Translations under genes and position numbers: made by a program | Source of the DNA: Anniella stebbinsi | Lineage: Eukaryota > Chordata > Lepidosauria > Squamata > Anniellidae | Assembly: GCA_029215795.1 (NCBI GenBank) | Contig: JARDYH010000005.1 | Span: 162,093,814-162,157,813, forward strand | Direction of reading: 5' to 3' | DNA: 64,000 nt | Notes under the pieces: generated by a model | Told to the model about the DNA's origin: nothing | Databases searched by the model: none | The model's input: the letters and a program-made list of their open reading frames with translations, nothing else | Shown here: piece after piece, positions 23,366-35,009 of the stretch | Layout: the number at the start of each line of letters is the position of its first letter | Position numbering within the stretch: position 1 is the stretch's first letter

Positions 23366-24955
23366 ACCAGGCATCTTAATGTGCAGTATCCTTCTTTGTG
23401 TGTGTAAGTATTATGGTGGCTACCATAACTAGATACTTTCAAAGGAAACACAGGAGATTCTAGGATCATTTCCTAATAGTATCCTGTTCTGGAGAGAAAT
23501 ACAGATTCCAACGGGGTACAGTTTGGAAGGACAACAGGCACTTGACAAGACCTTTCAGATAGAAGTGAAAACTTGAAGCCTTACATGGCCTTTTCATGCC
23601 TTATGTGTTTGAAAGCAAAGCCATATTTGCCACAGAGTGTAACCTAGAGAAAGAGGTTCAGCCTTTTGGTCTCTCTGATGAGTATTTCTCTGTGAGACAA
23701 ATGGCTCCAGATGTAGGTTCATCTCAGTTCCCATATAGAACAATCAATGTTTAAGGTGGAGAACATTTCTACTATGGTTTTCTTTATTCACCTAGATTGA
23801 TAAAAGCATGGGCTAATACTTTTCACTGCCATGCATTTTGCTGGTGTGATCATCCAACTTAGTCCACAAGGCTAAGGGAACCTCCATGTCTGCCCTCGTG
23901 GACTCAGTTGTACGTGTCTAGGTGTGAGAGTGGTCTCATGCCCCTAGTGCTCATGAACTCCTTGGAAGTGTTTGGTCATCAGTCCACACTGGCTTTGAGG
24001 ATTGATTCCCTCCCCACACCAGTGGCGGCACCACAAAAAAAAGTCAGGGAGGGGCACATAATGGCCAATGTATATTTCTATGTGGGCGGACTAGGTCCCA
24101 CATGTTAAGATCTCTGAAAGAAAAGCAATGGTATATCACACTAAAAATGCCATCCTAGCCATATATTCTGAAATAAATCATATATTGATTAATTTTAGGC
24201 TGACCATATGAAAAGGAGGACAGGGCTCATGTCACTTTAACCATCAGGAAAAAGGCTTTCAAACAAGTCAGTCATCCAGTGCACAAGCATTAACTTGGCA
24301 TGTAGATTAGACAGACAGAACACTTTCTTTAGGAAACAGTTACTTTTCAACCAGTGCAAGCAGAACCAGGAAGGTAGATTCTTAGTGTAAGGAAAGTAAG
24401 AGCAAATGGAGGCACTTGGGCCCTGTACTCCTAGGAAACTCAATGCACGTGAAGTAGTAGTCTAAAGATCCAAAAGATGAAGTTTTTGAAGATGAAACTT
24501 CTGATGAAGATAGTTGTTTCTTTTTAATTGCAATCCATTGCCTTTGTAATATGGAATAAAAGAAAGAAGAGGCATTGAATATGGGGGGATCAATTGACTG
24601 AACAGTCATAGGCTTGTACTGTGAGTATATCCTCCCCACCCCCATTCCTGTCCTAATTCTCTGAGCAGAAAAAAGGAAAATGTGGAGAAGGTACAGACTA
24701 CTTCTTTCCTCTCCCTCTCATTTTTCCTGGCCTACTGTCCTGGGGGAAAAAAGGGAAGGATTCATGGAATAAGCAGATTAACTCTTCTGCGGGTGATCTA
24801 GATGGCTCTGGAGTATAGTTTAGAGAACTGCCAAGAATAAGTTTAGGCATCAGGGGTTATAAGTGTGATGCATTTATGAGTAAGTGTCCCCACCCTAATC
24901 TCAATTTTTTTCTTGGAGGAAAAAAAACAGCAGAATATAAATGCAATAAATAAAG
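23366..24955. other. 3' flank of gene unit 1
   Basis: Matches unit 2 downstream of 62,908 as far as the window end. It contains a half MITE beginning TAGGCTGACCATATG at 24,196, shared by both units. No further exon is recognised. Confidence 0.5.
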
Positions 24956-25480
24956 TAGGGATGTGCACGGCCAAAAATATTGTATCATATAGTTATCAGA
25001 AATTCGGATCAAAATTTTTTTTGGATCCGATTATATCAGAGGTTAATCGTATCGAATCATATCCAATTTCCGATAATTATCAGAAATCTGATATTTATTT
25101 CTGATCCCTATTTTGCCCTACAGAGTTGCTTTTTGAGATAGAAATACCTAAATCTTCTGTATTTTCAAAGTTACAGGCTTGAAACTTGGTCACCGTGCAG
25201 ACTGAGTGCTGCTAGTCAAGTGTACCAAATTACAGAATAATCAGTGCAAGCGTTACTCGGAAGTAAGCTTTCAAAATCCACTTTTTCAGGTGGCTGAAAT
25301 GTGGTCCTTTTTCAAGAGACTTGCATTACACATGGGCAACTCACAGATGGCCTTGAGGGGACTCATCTCTGCCCAATTTCAGAGGCAAAGCTGCAGGTGT
25401 TACTTGGAAGTAAGCTCAAAATACATGCACGGTTTCTGGGAATCCACTCCATGCTGCTACGAAGTGCTATAATAATAATA
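24956..25480 (+). repeat. Left inverted arm of the composite
   Basis: Contains 'gaaacttggtcac', 'gcagactgagtg', 'gcaagcgttactc' and 'ggtcctttttcaagaga', each found in reverse complement in the right arm at 34,470-35,009. The outermost 130 bp are rich in ATAATTATCAG-type palindromes. Confidence 0.8.
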
Positions 25481-26519
25481 ACTCCTCATGTTTAATGATC
25501 TAGTGCTTAAAGTTGGGAACCTTACCGAAGGGCTGGAGGGAGTGGACTCATGACATAGCTTGTCTCCATGTTGTTATTGAAGCCAGAAATGCACATGCAC
25601 ACATTGACCCTCCAAGGTGGGCAGGGCAGGCTCCTGGCTCAAAATAGGCAACATGTGATATCCTTCTGCATCCCCTCACTAATGGAGGTTAGGAGGAGGA
25701 AGACGATCCCCATGCACAGATGGCAGGCAGGCTGATGCAGGCAGAAAGGCAGTTCTTTTGGGCAGAGCTGGGCACATTGGCTGGAGGTGCATTGGCTCCA
25801 AAAAGGCAATGTGTGAGGGATGCTTTGGCAATCCCTCACTAATGGAGTCCACAAGGAGGAGGAGGAAGGCCATCCCCTTGCACACTCTGCAGTCAGGCTG
25901 GTGTGCTTTTGTTTTGACCACAATTGTGTAGTGTTATCCTTTGTAGCTGGATCATTTAAAGGTTAGCTAGTCCATTCCTAAACCTTGTCACCACCGACTG
26001 CACATCTTGCAGGTAGCAGCTTGACAGGCCAGCCCTCACGGGTTACTCACTCCCAATTTTAAACCATAAGGACACTGTGATCCCATCGGTGCTGTGTGTG
26101 ACTGGTGCAGGACTTCAGTATGAATGTGGGCACAGTACATAGGTACCAAAAAAAGGAAACAGGTTGAGCAGGAGGGGGAACCCACACCCAGGTTGAAATC
26201 ATAATAATGGGGGGGGGGCAAAGAGCATGACCAAGCCAGAGGCAAGGAGGAGGACAGGGAACAGTTTGGAGATGCCAATCCAACTGAACTCAGTCTTCGG
26301 ACCACGCCACCCTCTCATCTTTTGATCCCTGCACGCTTGGCTGCAAATGAGTGAAAAGTGAAAGTGAGCCAGGTTCTTTAATGTAGTAACTTTGTATCTC
26401 CTTCTGTAATGGATACCAGCTCAGTTTGCAGCCATGCATGCAAGGATCAAAGAGATCGAGAGAGAGTGTTTCCTTTTTCTTCCCGGGAGGCGGGAGGGTG
26501 CAATTGACAGCCCAAGCCT

Positions 26520-27909
26520 CTGTGAAAAAACTTTTTGTAACTTTTAATCTAAAAATTCCATAGCCATCAAATGCCTGGACCTATCATTCTGAAATTTCTG
26601 ACAGATATCTACCCCTAACCCATCTACAAAGTGAGCAACTTTCAGACTTCTAACTTTTAAAATAAAAACGTTATAGGTGTTTCTTTCCTCATTGTTTCAA
26701 ATATTAATTGCCACACAAGGCAAGCACCTATGTTTCTGAAATGTCACACACATATCAAGCCAAGTGTTCCCTGTAATGTGCCCAAGTTTCCTGTTTGTAT
26801 CTTTAAAAATAAAAAAGTGGGAGGCGTAACTGTATTTACCCCACTACTACCCATTTTCTAAAATTCAGTGCCACACAAGGCAAGCACCTATGTTTCTGAA
26901 ATTTCACACACCTAGGTCCCAAGGTACCACCTACAATGTGGCAAAGTTTCATGTGAGTAACTTTAAAAATGACAACGTTATAGGCATTCCTGTGTATTTA
27001 TTAAAAATTTAATTGCCACAAAATGCATGGACCAATCTTTCTGAAATTTCACACACATATCAAGCCAAGTGTTACCTTTAATGTGCCCAAGTTTCCTGTT
27101 TGTATCTTCTAAAATAAAAAAGAGGGAGGCATAACTGTATTTCTCAATGGGAAAGTACAATGCAATGATTCCCTATGGGCAAGTGCTTTCCAATGATTCC
27201 CTATGGGCAAGTACTGTCCAATGAATCCCTTTGGGTAAGTACTGTCCAATGAATCCCTACGGGCAAGTACTGTCCAATGAATCTCTCATTGTTTCAAAAA
27301 TTAATTGCCACACCAGGCAAGCACCAATGTTTCTGAAATTTCACACACATATCAAGTCAGGTGTTACCTGTAATATGCCCAAGTTTCCTGTTTGTATCTT
27401 CAAAAATAAAAAAGTGGGAGGTGTAACTGTATTTACCCCACTACTACCCATTTTTCTAAAATTAATTGCCACACAAGGCAAGCACCTATTTTTCTGAAAT
27501 TTCACACACATAGGTCCCAAAGTACCTCCTACAATGTGGCAAAGTTTCATGTGTGTAACTTTAAATATGACAAAGTTATAGCCATTCCTAGGTATTTATT
27601 AAAAAATTAATTGCCACAAAATGCATGCAACAATTCATCCTGAAATTTCTCACAGATAACTATCCCTAAACAATCTACAATGTGCCTAAGATTCATCCTT
27701 CTATCTTTAAAAATGAAACAGTTATAGGCATTTTTGTAAAACAATACTTGGCTATGGGAAAAAGCATTCAAAATGGCGTCTGATCCGGATCGGACATCCG
27801 GTCCGATCAGATCCGATCTGACCATCCTCCGATCTGATCTGATCCGACCCCCCAGGTCCAATTCCGATCCGCTATCCGATCTAATCCGGGGGGTCAGTGC
27901 ACATCCCTA
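26520..27909. repeat. Tandem ~150-175-bp repeat block with GATC-rich transposon end
   Basis: About seven diverged units start near 26,550, 26,700, 26,868, 27,010, 27,300, 27,465 and 27,610, each with 'tttctgaaatttcacacaca' and 'ctttaaaaataaaaaagt'. Between 27,140 and 27,290 there is a shorter array of 'ccaatgattccctatgggca' (about five copies, ~31-bp period). The block ends in a GATCCGATC-rich stretch and GTGCACATCCCTA at 27,909, like the element at 1-778. No gene. Confidence 0.75.
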
Positions 27910-28150
27910 GTAATAATCAACTTTACAGTTGTTCATTTAGGGGGTACTCCCCACACAACATGGTAATAAAAAATCAACTGCGGTGTGAATTAGCATCAGC
28001 ACTGAGTTGACTATGGCAGCATTTGGATGACATGATAGTCAATACAACTGACGATTGTTTCCTCCCCAAGTTGCTTATTGTGTCGTCCAAATTCAGCCTG
28101 AGTGTACTGGTGTGTCCTGTAGCCTGCTACACAGGATAACACTACACAAT
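27910..28150. mobile_element. Probable Harbinger-type MITE relic
   Basis: The motif 'tgtgtcgtccaaattcagcc' at 28,079-28,098 resembles the right TIR of the adjacent Harbinger element, and 'ggtactccccacacaaca' resembles subterminal sequence on both sides of it. The left end is not clear. Confidence 0.45.
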
Positions 28151-28740
28151 GACTGAATTCGGATGACACAATAAGCAACAGAAGTGTAAATAGCGTACTG
28201 ACCAGGAGTTAAGCAGGCGGTGCTCCCCACACAACACGTTGCAGCCATCGTTGCACGGCACCGACGAACGCACCGGTGGATAACAATGAATGCGGCTGTG
28301 ACTGACAGCCTGTCTGCCATGTTCCCCACACTCCAACCACTGCAATTCCTCCCAGAAGTATCCCAGCACACACCGCAGCCAGAAATCCATGGTCGCCACC
28401 ATTGAAGCTGCAGGAGGACATGCCTCTCAAACCCCATTGGACGCTCACAGGAACTGGGCAGGACAGACCATGCCCACCCTACATGGGAGGTGTGGCAGCC
28501 GCAAGGGCAACTGACGTCCCTGAGGCACAGGGCCACAGCGAAGCATGGGCAGAGGAATCGGAAAGGCCAGTCACCCCCGGGCTGAAAGAAGGCGACCGGG
28601 AAGGCACAGTGGTGAGGGGACAGTAGAGCAGGGCACCTCAAAGCACCAAGCAGTGGAAAGGGACGATGGGAAGACGGATAGAGGCGCACTGCCAGGAAGC
28701 AACGGCAGTCCACAGTAGGAACCCCACAGTCAGAGATTAC

Positions 28741-29722
28741 ACAGGGTGGTAGTGCAACCAGATCCAGTCACCGATACTCTCACAAACCTGTGCTGCTTCC
28801 ACACGGGCACGGCGCTCCCCGGGATTCATGAGCCCGAGCACCGGCGCAACATCACGCCCATCCACAGCAATGGCATCATCGTCCTCGTCCAGCTAGGGGA
28901 GGTCAGGGTGCTCGTCCATTAACACATCCCCACGGGACTCACAGATGTTGTGCAGGATGCAGCAGCACACCATGACGTTGGGGATGATGTCAGCCTGCAA
29001 GTCCAGAAAGCTAAACAGGGAGCGCCAGTACTCTTTCAGATGCCCAAAGGCACGCTCCACGGGCAGGTGGGCATGGCAGTGGTAGTAGTTGTATTTATGC
29101 TAAATGGCGTTGTGGGGCTTGTGGTACGGGTGCATCAGCCACGGCTGGAGGGTGAAGTCCTGGTCGGCATCAGGGCCAAATGGTGGGAGACTGGAATGGA
29201 TGGGCGCATGACAGTACACTCCCACTGCAGTACAGGGATCACCTCGGCCATCTGCACGTCGAACGTCATGTGGGACATGCGGAAGCTCCCCCAGAAATGT
29301 TCGTCGTCCCAGTCCTCCAAGTTCTGCATCTCCTTCCACACTGCAACCATATGGGGGATCACTCAGTGGCCACTGGTCTCGCACTGCTCAAGAAGGTCGG
29401 CCGATGTCGCCAGGTAAGGAATGTGGTGCAGGGCTTCCACGGCCATGCCTCTAGCCAACACCCCCGTAGTCATCGTGCCCACATCATGGCGGCGCAGCAG
29501 TGGCAGGATGGTTGCCCAGCAAAAGGGGAAGGCCTCTGCAGCACTGAGGGGCCAGCGACCATCACCCATCCCGAACGTCCTCCCCATGGACAAGGTGCCA
29601 CCGAGGCAGCGCAGCCGGGCACATAGCACGTCCTCCTCACCACTGTTGCCATGTTTCTGCGTGGCCGCCTGGATCGCTGCCTGCAAGCAGGGTGTAGCGG
29701 GTTGTCGGCTGGACAAAGCCAC
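28741..29722 (-). pseudogene. Harbinger DDE transposase relic
   Basis: The C-terminal part reads LQPWLMHPYHKPHN, then VERAFGHLKEYWRSLFSFLDLQ (catalytic Glu) and CCCILHNICESRGD, which is the HARBI1-type DDE_Tnp_4 ending. The N-terminal part reads NLEDWDDEHFWGSFRMSHMTF and TVMRPSIPV. The segment between them, which should hold the first catalytic Asp and the area before the second, is missing, and the two parts are out of frame around 29,190. A stop follows DEHPDLP at about 28,893. The protein would have cut and joined transposon ends, but this copy cannot be active. Confidence 0.8.
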
Positions 29723-30822
29723 CAGTACTGGAGAGGCCAGGGGGAGGCTAGCTCAACGGGAGGGCCAGTGGGCGTGACAGAGCGGGAGGGCGGTGGTATG
29801 GGTGGCGGCGCACCAAGCATGGGACAGCCCAATACGGGATGTGGGAACGGGAGGACAAGGCGGCTTTGATATGGCTTCTGCTCACCTGCAAGAGAGGGGA
29901 GTGAAAGGAAGTGGCCATAGTAGGGTGAGGCGGGCATTATGGGGCAGCACCACTTCATGACGAGATGAGGGCACTACAGAGGGGGGATGGGTGCAGCTCG
30001 CTCATGCCAATGGAAGGGCCTATAACTGGCTGGGGATGGGATGGTGGCAATACCTGATGCTCTGCATCAGACCTTAAATGCGACACATGACTTCTCCCTG
30101 GGCCAGCTCCAGAGCATGGAGGTGCCGTACCTTCTGTGGATGGCACGCTGGAGGGAGCACAGCATCCCTGGGAGGGGGGAAGAGTAGGGGAAGGGAAGGG
30201 AGGGGAGGGGAGGAGAGGGAGGACAGCCATCAGTGACACGGAGGCCATAGCGGTTCCCCTGCACCCGGGCCAACCGATCCGCATACCTACCTCCACGCCA
30301 TAGGGGTGGCACGCACGGAGACCAGCGGACTTGTAGGGTGCTGCCATCTCGACGGGAATGGGCTGCAATGAGGGGCAGTGGGGCCAGGAATGCATGGAAT
30401 CAAGATGTGCAACATTGTAACAGGTGGATCTACTTGGCCTTGAGCGGGCAGAACAGGTCAAGGGAGGTGGTTGCTAGAGCAACAGGAGTTGACAGGGGGC
30501 CTATCGTGGCATGGGGAGGGGGTGTCTACCACTAAGGTCCCTCAGCGGATGGGCCAGGGGGGCTGTTACATGCCCTTGGCTCAGGACATGTCATGCGGGA
30601 GGGGCTCTCCTCCTCCCACCCTCCTCCTCTCCTTTTTCGTCGGAGTCGGTTGTGATGTTGCCGCTCCTGCCCTCCGGCCCTCCCTGCCATCCCTTAGGCA
30701 TCTGCTGAAGACGGCGGCACCCATGGGGCCCGGTAGGCTGCGGCTGCTGGCAGAGGCAGGTACTGCTGCAGTGGTGTGGATTCGTACGTTGGCATATAGG
30801 GGGTGGGCTGTGGGGGGCCACG

Positions 30823-32320
30823 CTATGCTCCCCAGAATGCCTGGGCGAGCTCCCTGAGCACCTCGGTATGGCGGTCGATGGCGGCTGTGCGCTCGCGCAT
30901 GCCTTGGTCAATGATGGCCTCCGTCATCCTGGTGACCTGATCCTCCAGACTACGGCGCACATCCCATCCCACATCCCTTTCGGCTTCGAAGCATCCCTCC
31001 ATGGCTTGGGTGGCCATGCGAGTCACCCACATGGTGAGGACATGCTCCTTGGTGCACCTGATCTCCTCCTCACCTGCCATGTGTGTGAATAGCTCGTGGA
31101 TGTGCCCCCCTGTCACCTCTGTGGCTGTACAAAATAAAACAATGGGTGTTTGTGCATACGGACACACCACTGTGCGTTGGTCAGGGGACGGGCTTGAATG
31201 GCCGGTCCCGCAACATCCTCGCTGGCAGGCGTGGGCAGCAGCTCCTCCTCTAGGGGGGCTGCACCCTCCATCTCCACGATGTCCGGCTGCGGGGTGCCCT
31301 CGAACTCCTCTGTGAGCACATCCTCGCCAACCTGGAGCTCGTCTTCCAGAGGCATGTCAGTTCTGGCTCTGGAATGTCGGCCACCTGTAGCTCCACGAGC
31401 TGCTCCATTTCATCCTGCTCCTCCTGTGACACTGGCCCCATCCCCATAACGGCGTCCATGATGCTGCAGGAGAATCCCTCTACCATGGTGCTGTGGCTCG
31501 CCAACTCCACCTGCATTAGCGATGTGGCCTCTGCCCGCCAGGCTCCCTCTGCAGCACCGGCTAGTCGTGCCCTCGCGAGCGGCACCCATAGGCGTGACGG
31601 TCCTGGTCAATCTTCCTCCTGCTGTGTCTCTGGCACTTGCAGGTCAGGTCTGGTGCAACTCTGCAGAGATCAGCCATTGGAACGCCATAGGGGTGTTGGT
31701 GCTGGAGCAGGCTGTCACAGGGGAGACGCTCCTTGTGGATTGGGCTGTCCTGGGCGGCATGGCTGGCAACTGTGGCAGCAGTGATGGGCTGTGGGATCCC
31801 ACGGGCCCGCTCCTTGGCTTTGGCGTGACCAGCCATGGGTCTGGTGGTGCCCTCGCCGCTGGCATGCCAGTCAGTGATGGCCATGGGGCTTCCCTCCGTG
31901 GCGGTGGGTGGAGTGCCCAGGTGGTGATGTCCTCACAGCATGGCCCTTGGCCCTGTCAGGCTAGTTGTGTGTGTGGCGCCTCGTTATTCGCAACCTCGCT
32001 GCCGGCCATGTGCCCTGGCATGACGTCGTGGCGCTCCTCCAGAAGGCATGCCAGCTCGTCGTAGAAGGGCATGTTGTGTGGCTCAATCCCAGTCTGTTAT
32101 TGTGTGTGATGGTCTCCTTGAACTTCCTCTTGAGTCCGTGCAGCTTGCCCTTGCATTGCTTGGCGCTACGGTTGTGTCCTTGTTCCAGCACCTGCCTAGA
32201 GAGCCAGGGTTAGAGCTGGTCATGGCTGCCTGTGGCCATGTTCCTCCCTGCTTCCCGGCTGCCCCACAGCTCTATGAAGTCCCCGATTTCAGCCTCAGAC
32301 CAGTGCTGTGCTCTGCATCA
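30823..32320 (-). pseudogene. Harbinger Myb/SANT-like accessory protein relic
   Basis: A trihelix-type Myb domain starts with HWSEAEIGDFIELWG (about 32,318) and continues with GHNRSAKQCKGKLHGLKRKF. After a frameshift near 32,060 it continues PFYDELACLLEERHDV. A stop interrupts the domain after SHDQL. Downstream is an acidic segment (EEQDEMEQLVELQVADIPEPEL; EEFEGTPQPDIVEMEG). The last exon (acceptor near 31,127) ends in a helical tail (RRSLEDQVTRMTEAI...VLRELAQAFWGA, stop at 30,823). In Harbinger systems the Myb-like protein binds transposon ends and helps nuclear import of the transposase. Broken by frameshifts and a stop. Confidence 0.7.
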
Positions 32321-33784
32321 TCCCGGGTGGTCCTGGCTTCTTCCCTCTTCTGGGGATTGCGGACCAGTGTCCTCGGGCTGACTGCCATGGCTATCCTCTC
32401 CTTCTGGGTCCATGGGGCCAGTGGGGGTACCTTACTGTGCTGCTGGTTGCCTCTGCCCTCGTCTGGTATATCCTGTCCCATGTGCTTGTGGAATGGTGGG
32501 TGTTGGTGGGCTGTCATGTTTGGTGGGAATGTGCTCTGTTTGGTGGTGGAGGTGTTGTTGCTTGCTGCGGGAGCTTCGTGTCCTTGGGATTATTGTGCAT
32601 ACCTTCGCCCATTTCCCACAACATTCGCAGCTGGCCAACCGGCGTGCTGCCCACTGATGCCCTTTGCCTTGGTATTCTCCACATCTTGGGGATGTCTATA
32701 GCCAGTGTGCGCTGTCTGGCCCTGTTGGGTGGCTGAAGGGGAGCTCAGTGAGCGCCGCTTCCTTGGGCTGCCTGCTTCCGTTTGAGGTGATGGGCGAGGA
32801 CGCGTGGCCATGGGGGTCTTGTTTGCCTGGTTTGCAGTGCTCCCTGCTGGGTGGACGGGTGGAGCCCCTTGTTTCTAGGCAACTGGGGGTGACTAGGGGT
32901 GGCGCATGTCCCATGGCCTCCACCCTCCTTTGCCCTGGTTCCCTTCTGGCGGCAATGCTTTTCCGTTCGGGTGCTGAATGGGCGCACGGCGCGCATGCTT
33001 GCAGGAGCCGGCCCCTTGTTGTGCTCTGTGCCGGCTGCTGGGTGGGTGGGGGCGGGTGTTGTTGGTTACTATGGAGGCATGGCAAGTGAGCTGTTGGAGG
33101 TGTGCCTGAGTGGCCGCTCTTGCCACTTCCCTGTATGGGCTTTTGTGATTACCTACTCAACACAGTGGATTAACACACGCACCCCTCCAAACAACATTTT
33201 AGTCAATTGACAATGCTCTAAAGAAAGTGCAAGTGCATTGTTTCCCTCCGCTGTTTAATTCTCCCGATTAGCATACTGTGGGTTGTGTGTGGGTTGTGTG
33301 TGCGTTGTGTGTTACTCCCCACTCTATACAATAAGCAACGCAACTGACGGTTGTTTCCCAAACCCTCCATTGCTGATTGTGTCATCCGAATTCAGCCAAA
33401 CTGTGGTCAAAGCAGCACACAAACTGTTTTCACAGGATTGTTGTTAATATAAATAATTTCATTTTCAATCACTTTGTAGCAGTATGAAATGCTGCTCTAA
33501 GACGCACCTTGGGCAAGGTGGCTCTGGGTCTAGGAGAGATGTTGTTTCTTCTGGGGGCAGTTCTGGGGTGGCTGTCTCTCCCTCCCACACATTTTATTTC
33601 TTTTTTAAAGACACTGTTCCATCCAATGTTTCCAGTCTGATGGGACTGCTTTAGTGAGCCTTGAGAGATTCCTGTATTATAAGTTTTCATCACTAAGTCC
33701 CTGAGTCTGCTCCTCATGGAGTCCGTTAGTGAGGGACGGCAGAAGCATCCCCCCAATCACTTTTTTTTTTTTTTTGAGTCTCTG

Positions 33785-34085
33785 GTCCAGGCAATGTGCC
33801 TACCTCTACCCTGAACGTGACTTTTTATTTGGCAATGTGCCTACCTCTACCCTGAACGTGACTTTTTATTTGGCAATGTGCCTACTTCTACTCCAAACGT
33901 GACGTTTTACTTAGCAATGTTCCTACTTCTACCCTGAACGTGACTATTCCATCTGCTCCAGCAGAGGGAATAGTCACCTATAAGGTGACTTATATTATTA
34001 AGCCAATGTGCCCACCTCTATCCAGAACATGACTTATATAAATTTGCCAATGTGCCTACCCAGAACGTGACTTTTATTTGCCACT
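33785..34085. repeat. Minisatellite, ~43-bp unit
   Basis: About six to seven units are built on 'ggcaatgtgcctacctctac' plus 'ctgaacgtgactttttattt'. The first two are nearly identical, later ones diverged and partly shortened. Confidence 0.85.
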
Positions 34086-34469
34086 GCTCTAGCCAAAGTA
34101 TGCAGCTCTGGCATGAAGAAATGCCCACCTGCCTGCACGGGGATGGCGGGCAGACTGGGTCATTTTTCAAGCACAATGAGGTCGAGGCGGTGCATGAGAG
34201 TTGTTTTGATGGGTTCCTCCAGGTTTCCTCACTACCTGGGGTATCTCCTGGCCCAATGAGGCCCTTCCTGCTATGGCTGGCTAAAATAACTATAACACCT
34301 GTGCTATTCCCTACCCCCAGTCCTTTTAATTTGTACTTAGACATGTGTGGCCTAATCAGTGAGACAAGGCAGCAGCAGTTCACCATCTTTTGATTAATAC
34401 ATTTTACTTTTATGACTGCATATGGAAGGCACTGCCAAGGTTTATCCACAGGTTTTGAAAGTTCATTGT

Positions 34470-35009
34470 CGCATTAAAAATATACCTATAAGTCTCAGCA
34501 GCAGCAGCATGGAGTGCATTACTGGAAACAGTGGATGTTTTTGAGAGCTTACTTCTGAGTAGTGCCTGCAGCTGTGCATCTGAAATTGGGCACAGATGAG
34601 TCCCCTCAAGGCCATCTGTGAGATGCCCATGAGAACTGGATGACATCTCTTGAAAAAGGACCACATTTCAGCTACCTGAAACAGTGTAATTAAAAGCTTA
34701 CTTCTGAGTAACGCTTGCATCGATTGTTCTAAACTTTGGCACACAAGACTAGCAACACTCAGTCTGCACTGTGACCAAGTTTCAAACCTGTTACTTGGAA
34801 AATTAAGAAGTTTTCGGCCTTTCTGACTCAAAAATCAACACTAGAGTCTCTAGGGCAAAATGGAGAAATGCTATAATATCAGATTTCCGATAATTATCGG
34901 AAATATGATAGGATACGGTTCACCTACCATCTAATCGGAGATGATAAATTTTTTGGTCTGAAATTCCGATAATGATACGATACGCTATTATCGAGCGTGC
35001 ACATCCCTA
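34470..35009 (-). repeat. Right inverted arm of the composite
   Basis: Reverse complement of the left arm at 24,956-25,480 with diverged but continuous similarity. Ends CACATCCCTA. Confidence 0.8.

Larger units (their letters stand above)
11176..24433 (+). repeat. Segmental duplication, first copy (gene unit 1)
   Basis: The interval matches 57,480-64,000 colinearly, including both coding exons, an L2 in the first intron and the 3' flank. Differences are mainly large indels: unit 1 has extra transposons at 14,545-14,864 and 15,216-18,284, and carries 19,472-22,852, which unit 2 lacks. Outside the terminal exon, aligned stretches differ by only a few percent by eye. Near 24,433 the two copies start to diverge, but unit 2 also reaches the window end there. 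Confidence 0.9.
28151..33397 (-). mobile_element. Decayed PIF/Harbinger transposon
   Basis: Inverted ends share TGAATTCGGATGACACAAT (left from 28,151, right to 33,397), about 28 bp with two mismatches. Flanking triplets (AAT and AAA) do not match perfectly. On the minus strand it carries a Myb/SANT-like protein relic (32,320-30,823) and downstream a transposase relic (29,722-28,741), the standard two-gene Harbinger content. GC-rich throughout. Many long open frames on the plus strand here are antisense shadows. Confidence 0.8.
24956..35009. mobile_element. 10-kb composite with ~530-bp inverted terminal arms
   Basis: The left end TAGGGATGTGCACGG (24,956) and right end CGTGCACATCCCTA (to 35,009) are inverse. 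Behind them lie long inverted arms (24,956-25,480 and 34,470-35,009). The interior holds 175-bp tandem repeats, a second right-type end at 27,909, a decayed Harbinger element (28,151-33,397) and a minisatellite (33,785-34,085). I see no matching 8-bp target duplication (aaataaag left, gtgtgaag right), so it may be two related elements facing each other rather than one mobile unit. Confidence 0.6.

Noticed and set aside
28402..33210. Many long plus-strand open frames in 28.4-33.2 kb
   Set aside because: The motifs (DDE transposase, Myb domain) are on the minus strand. The plus frames are GC-rich shadows without domains or splice logic.
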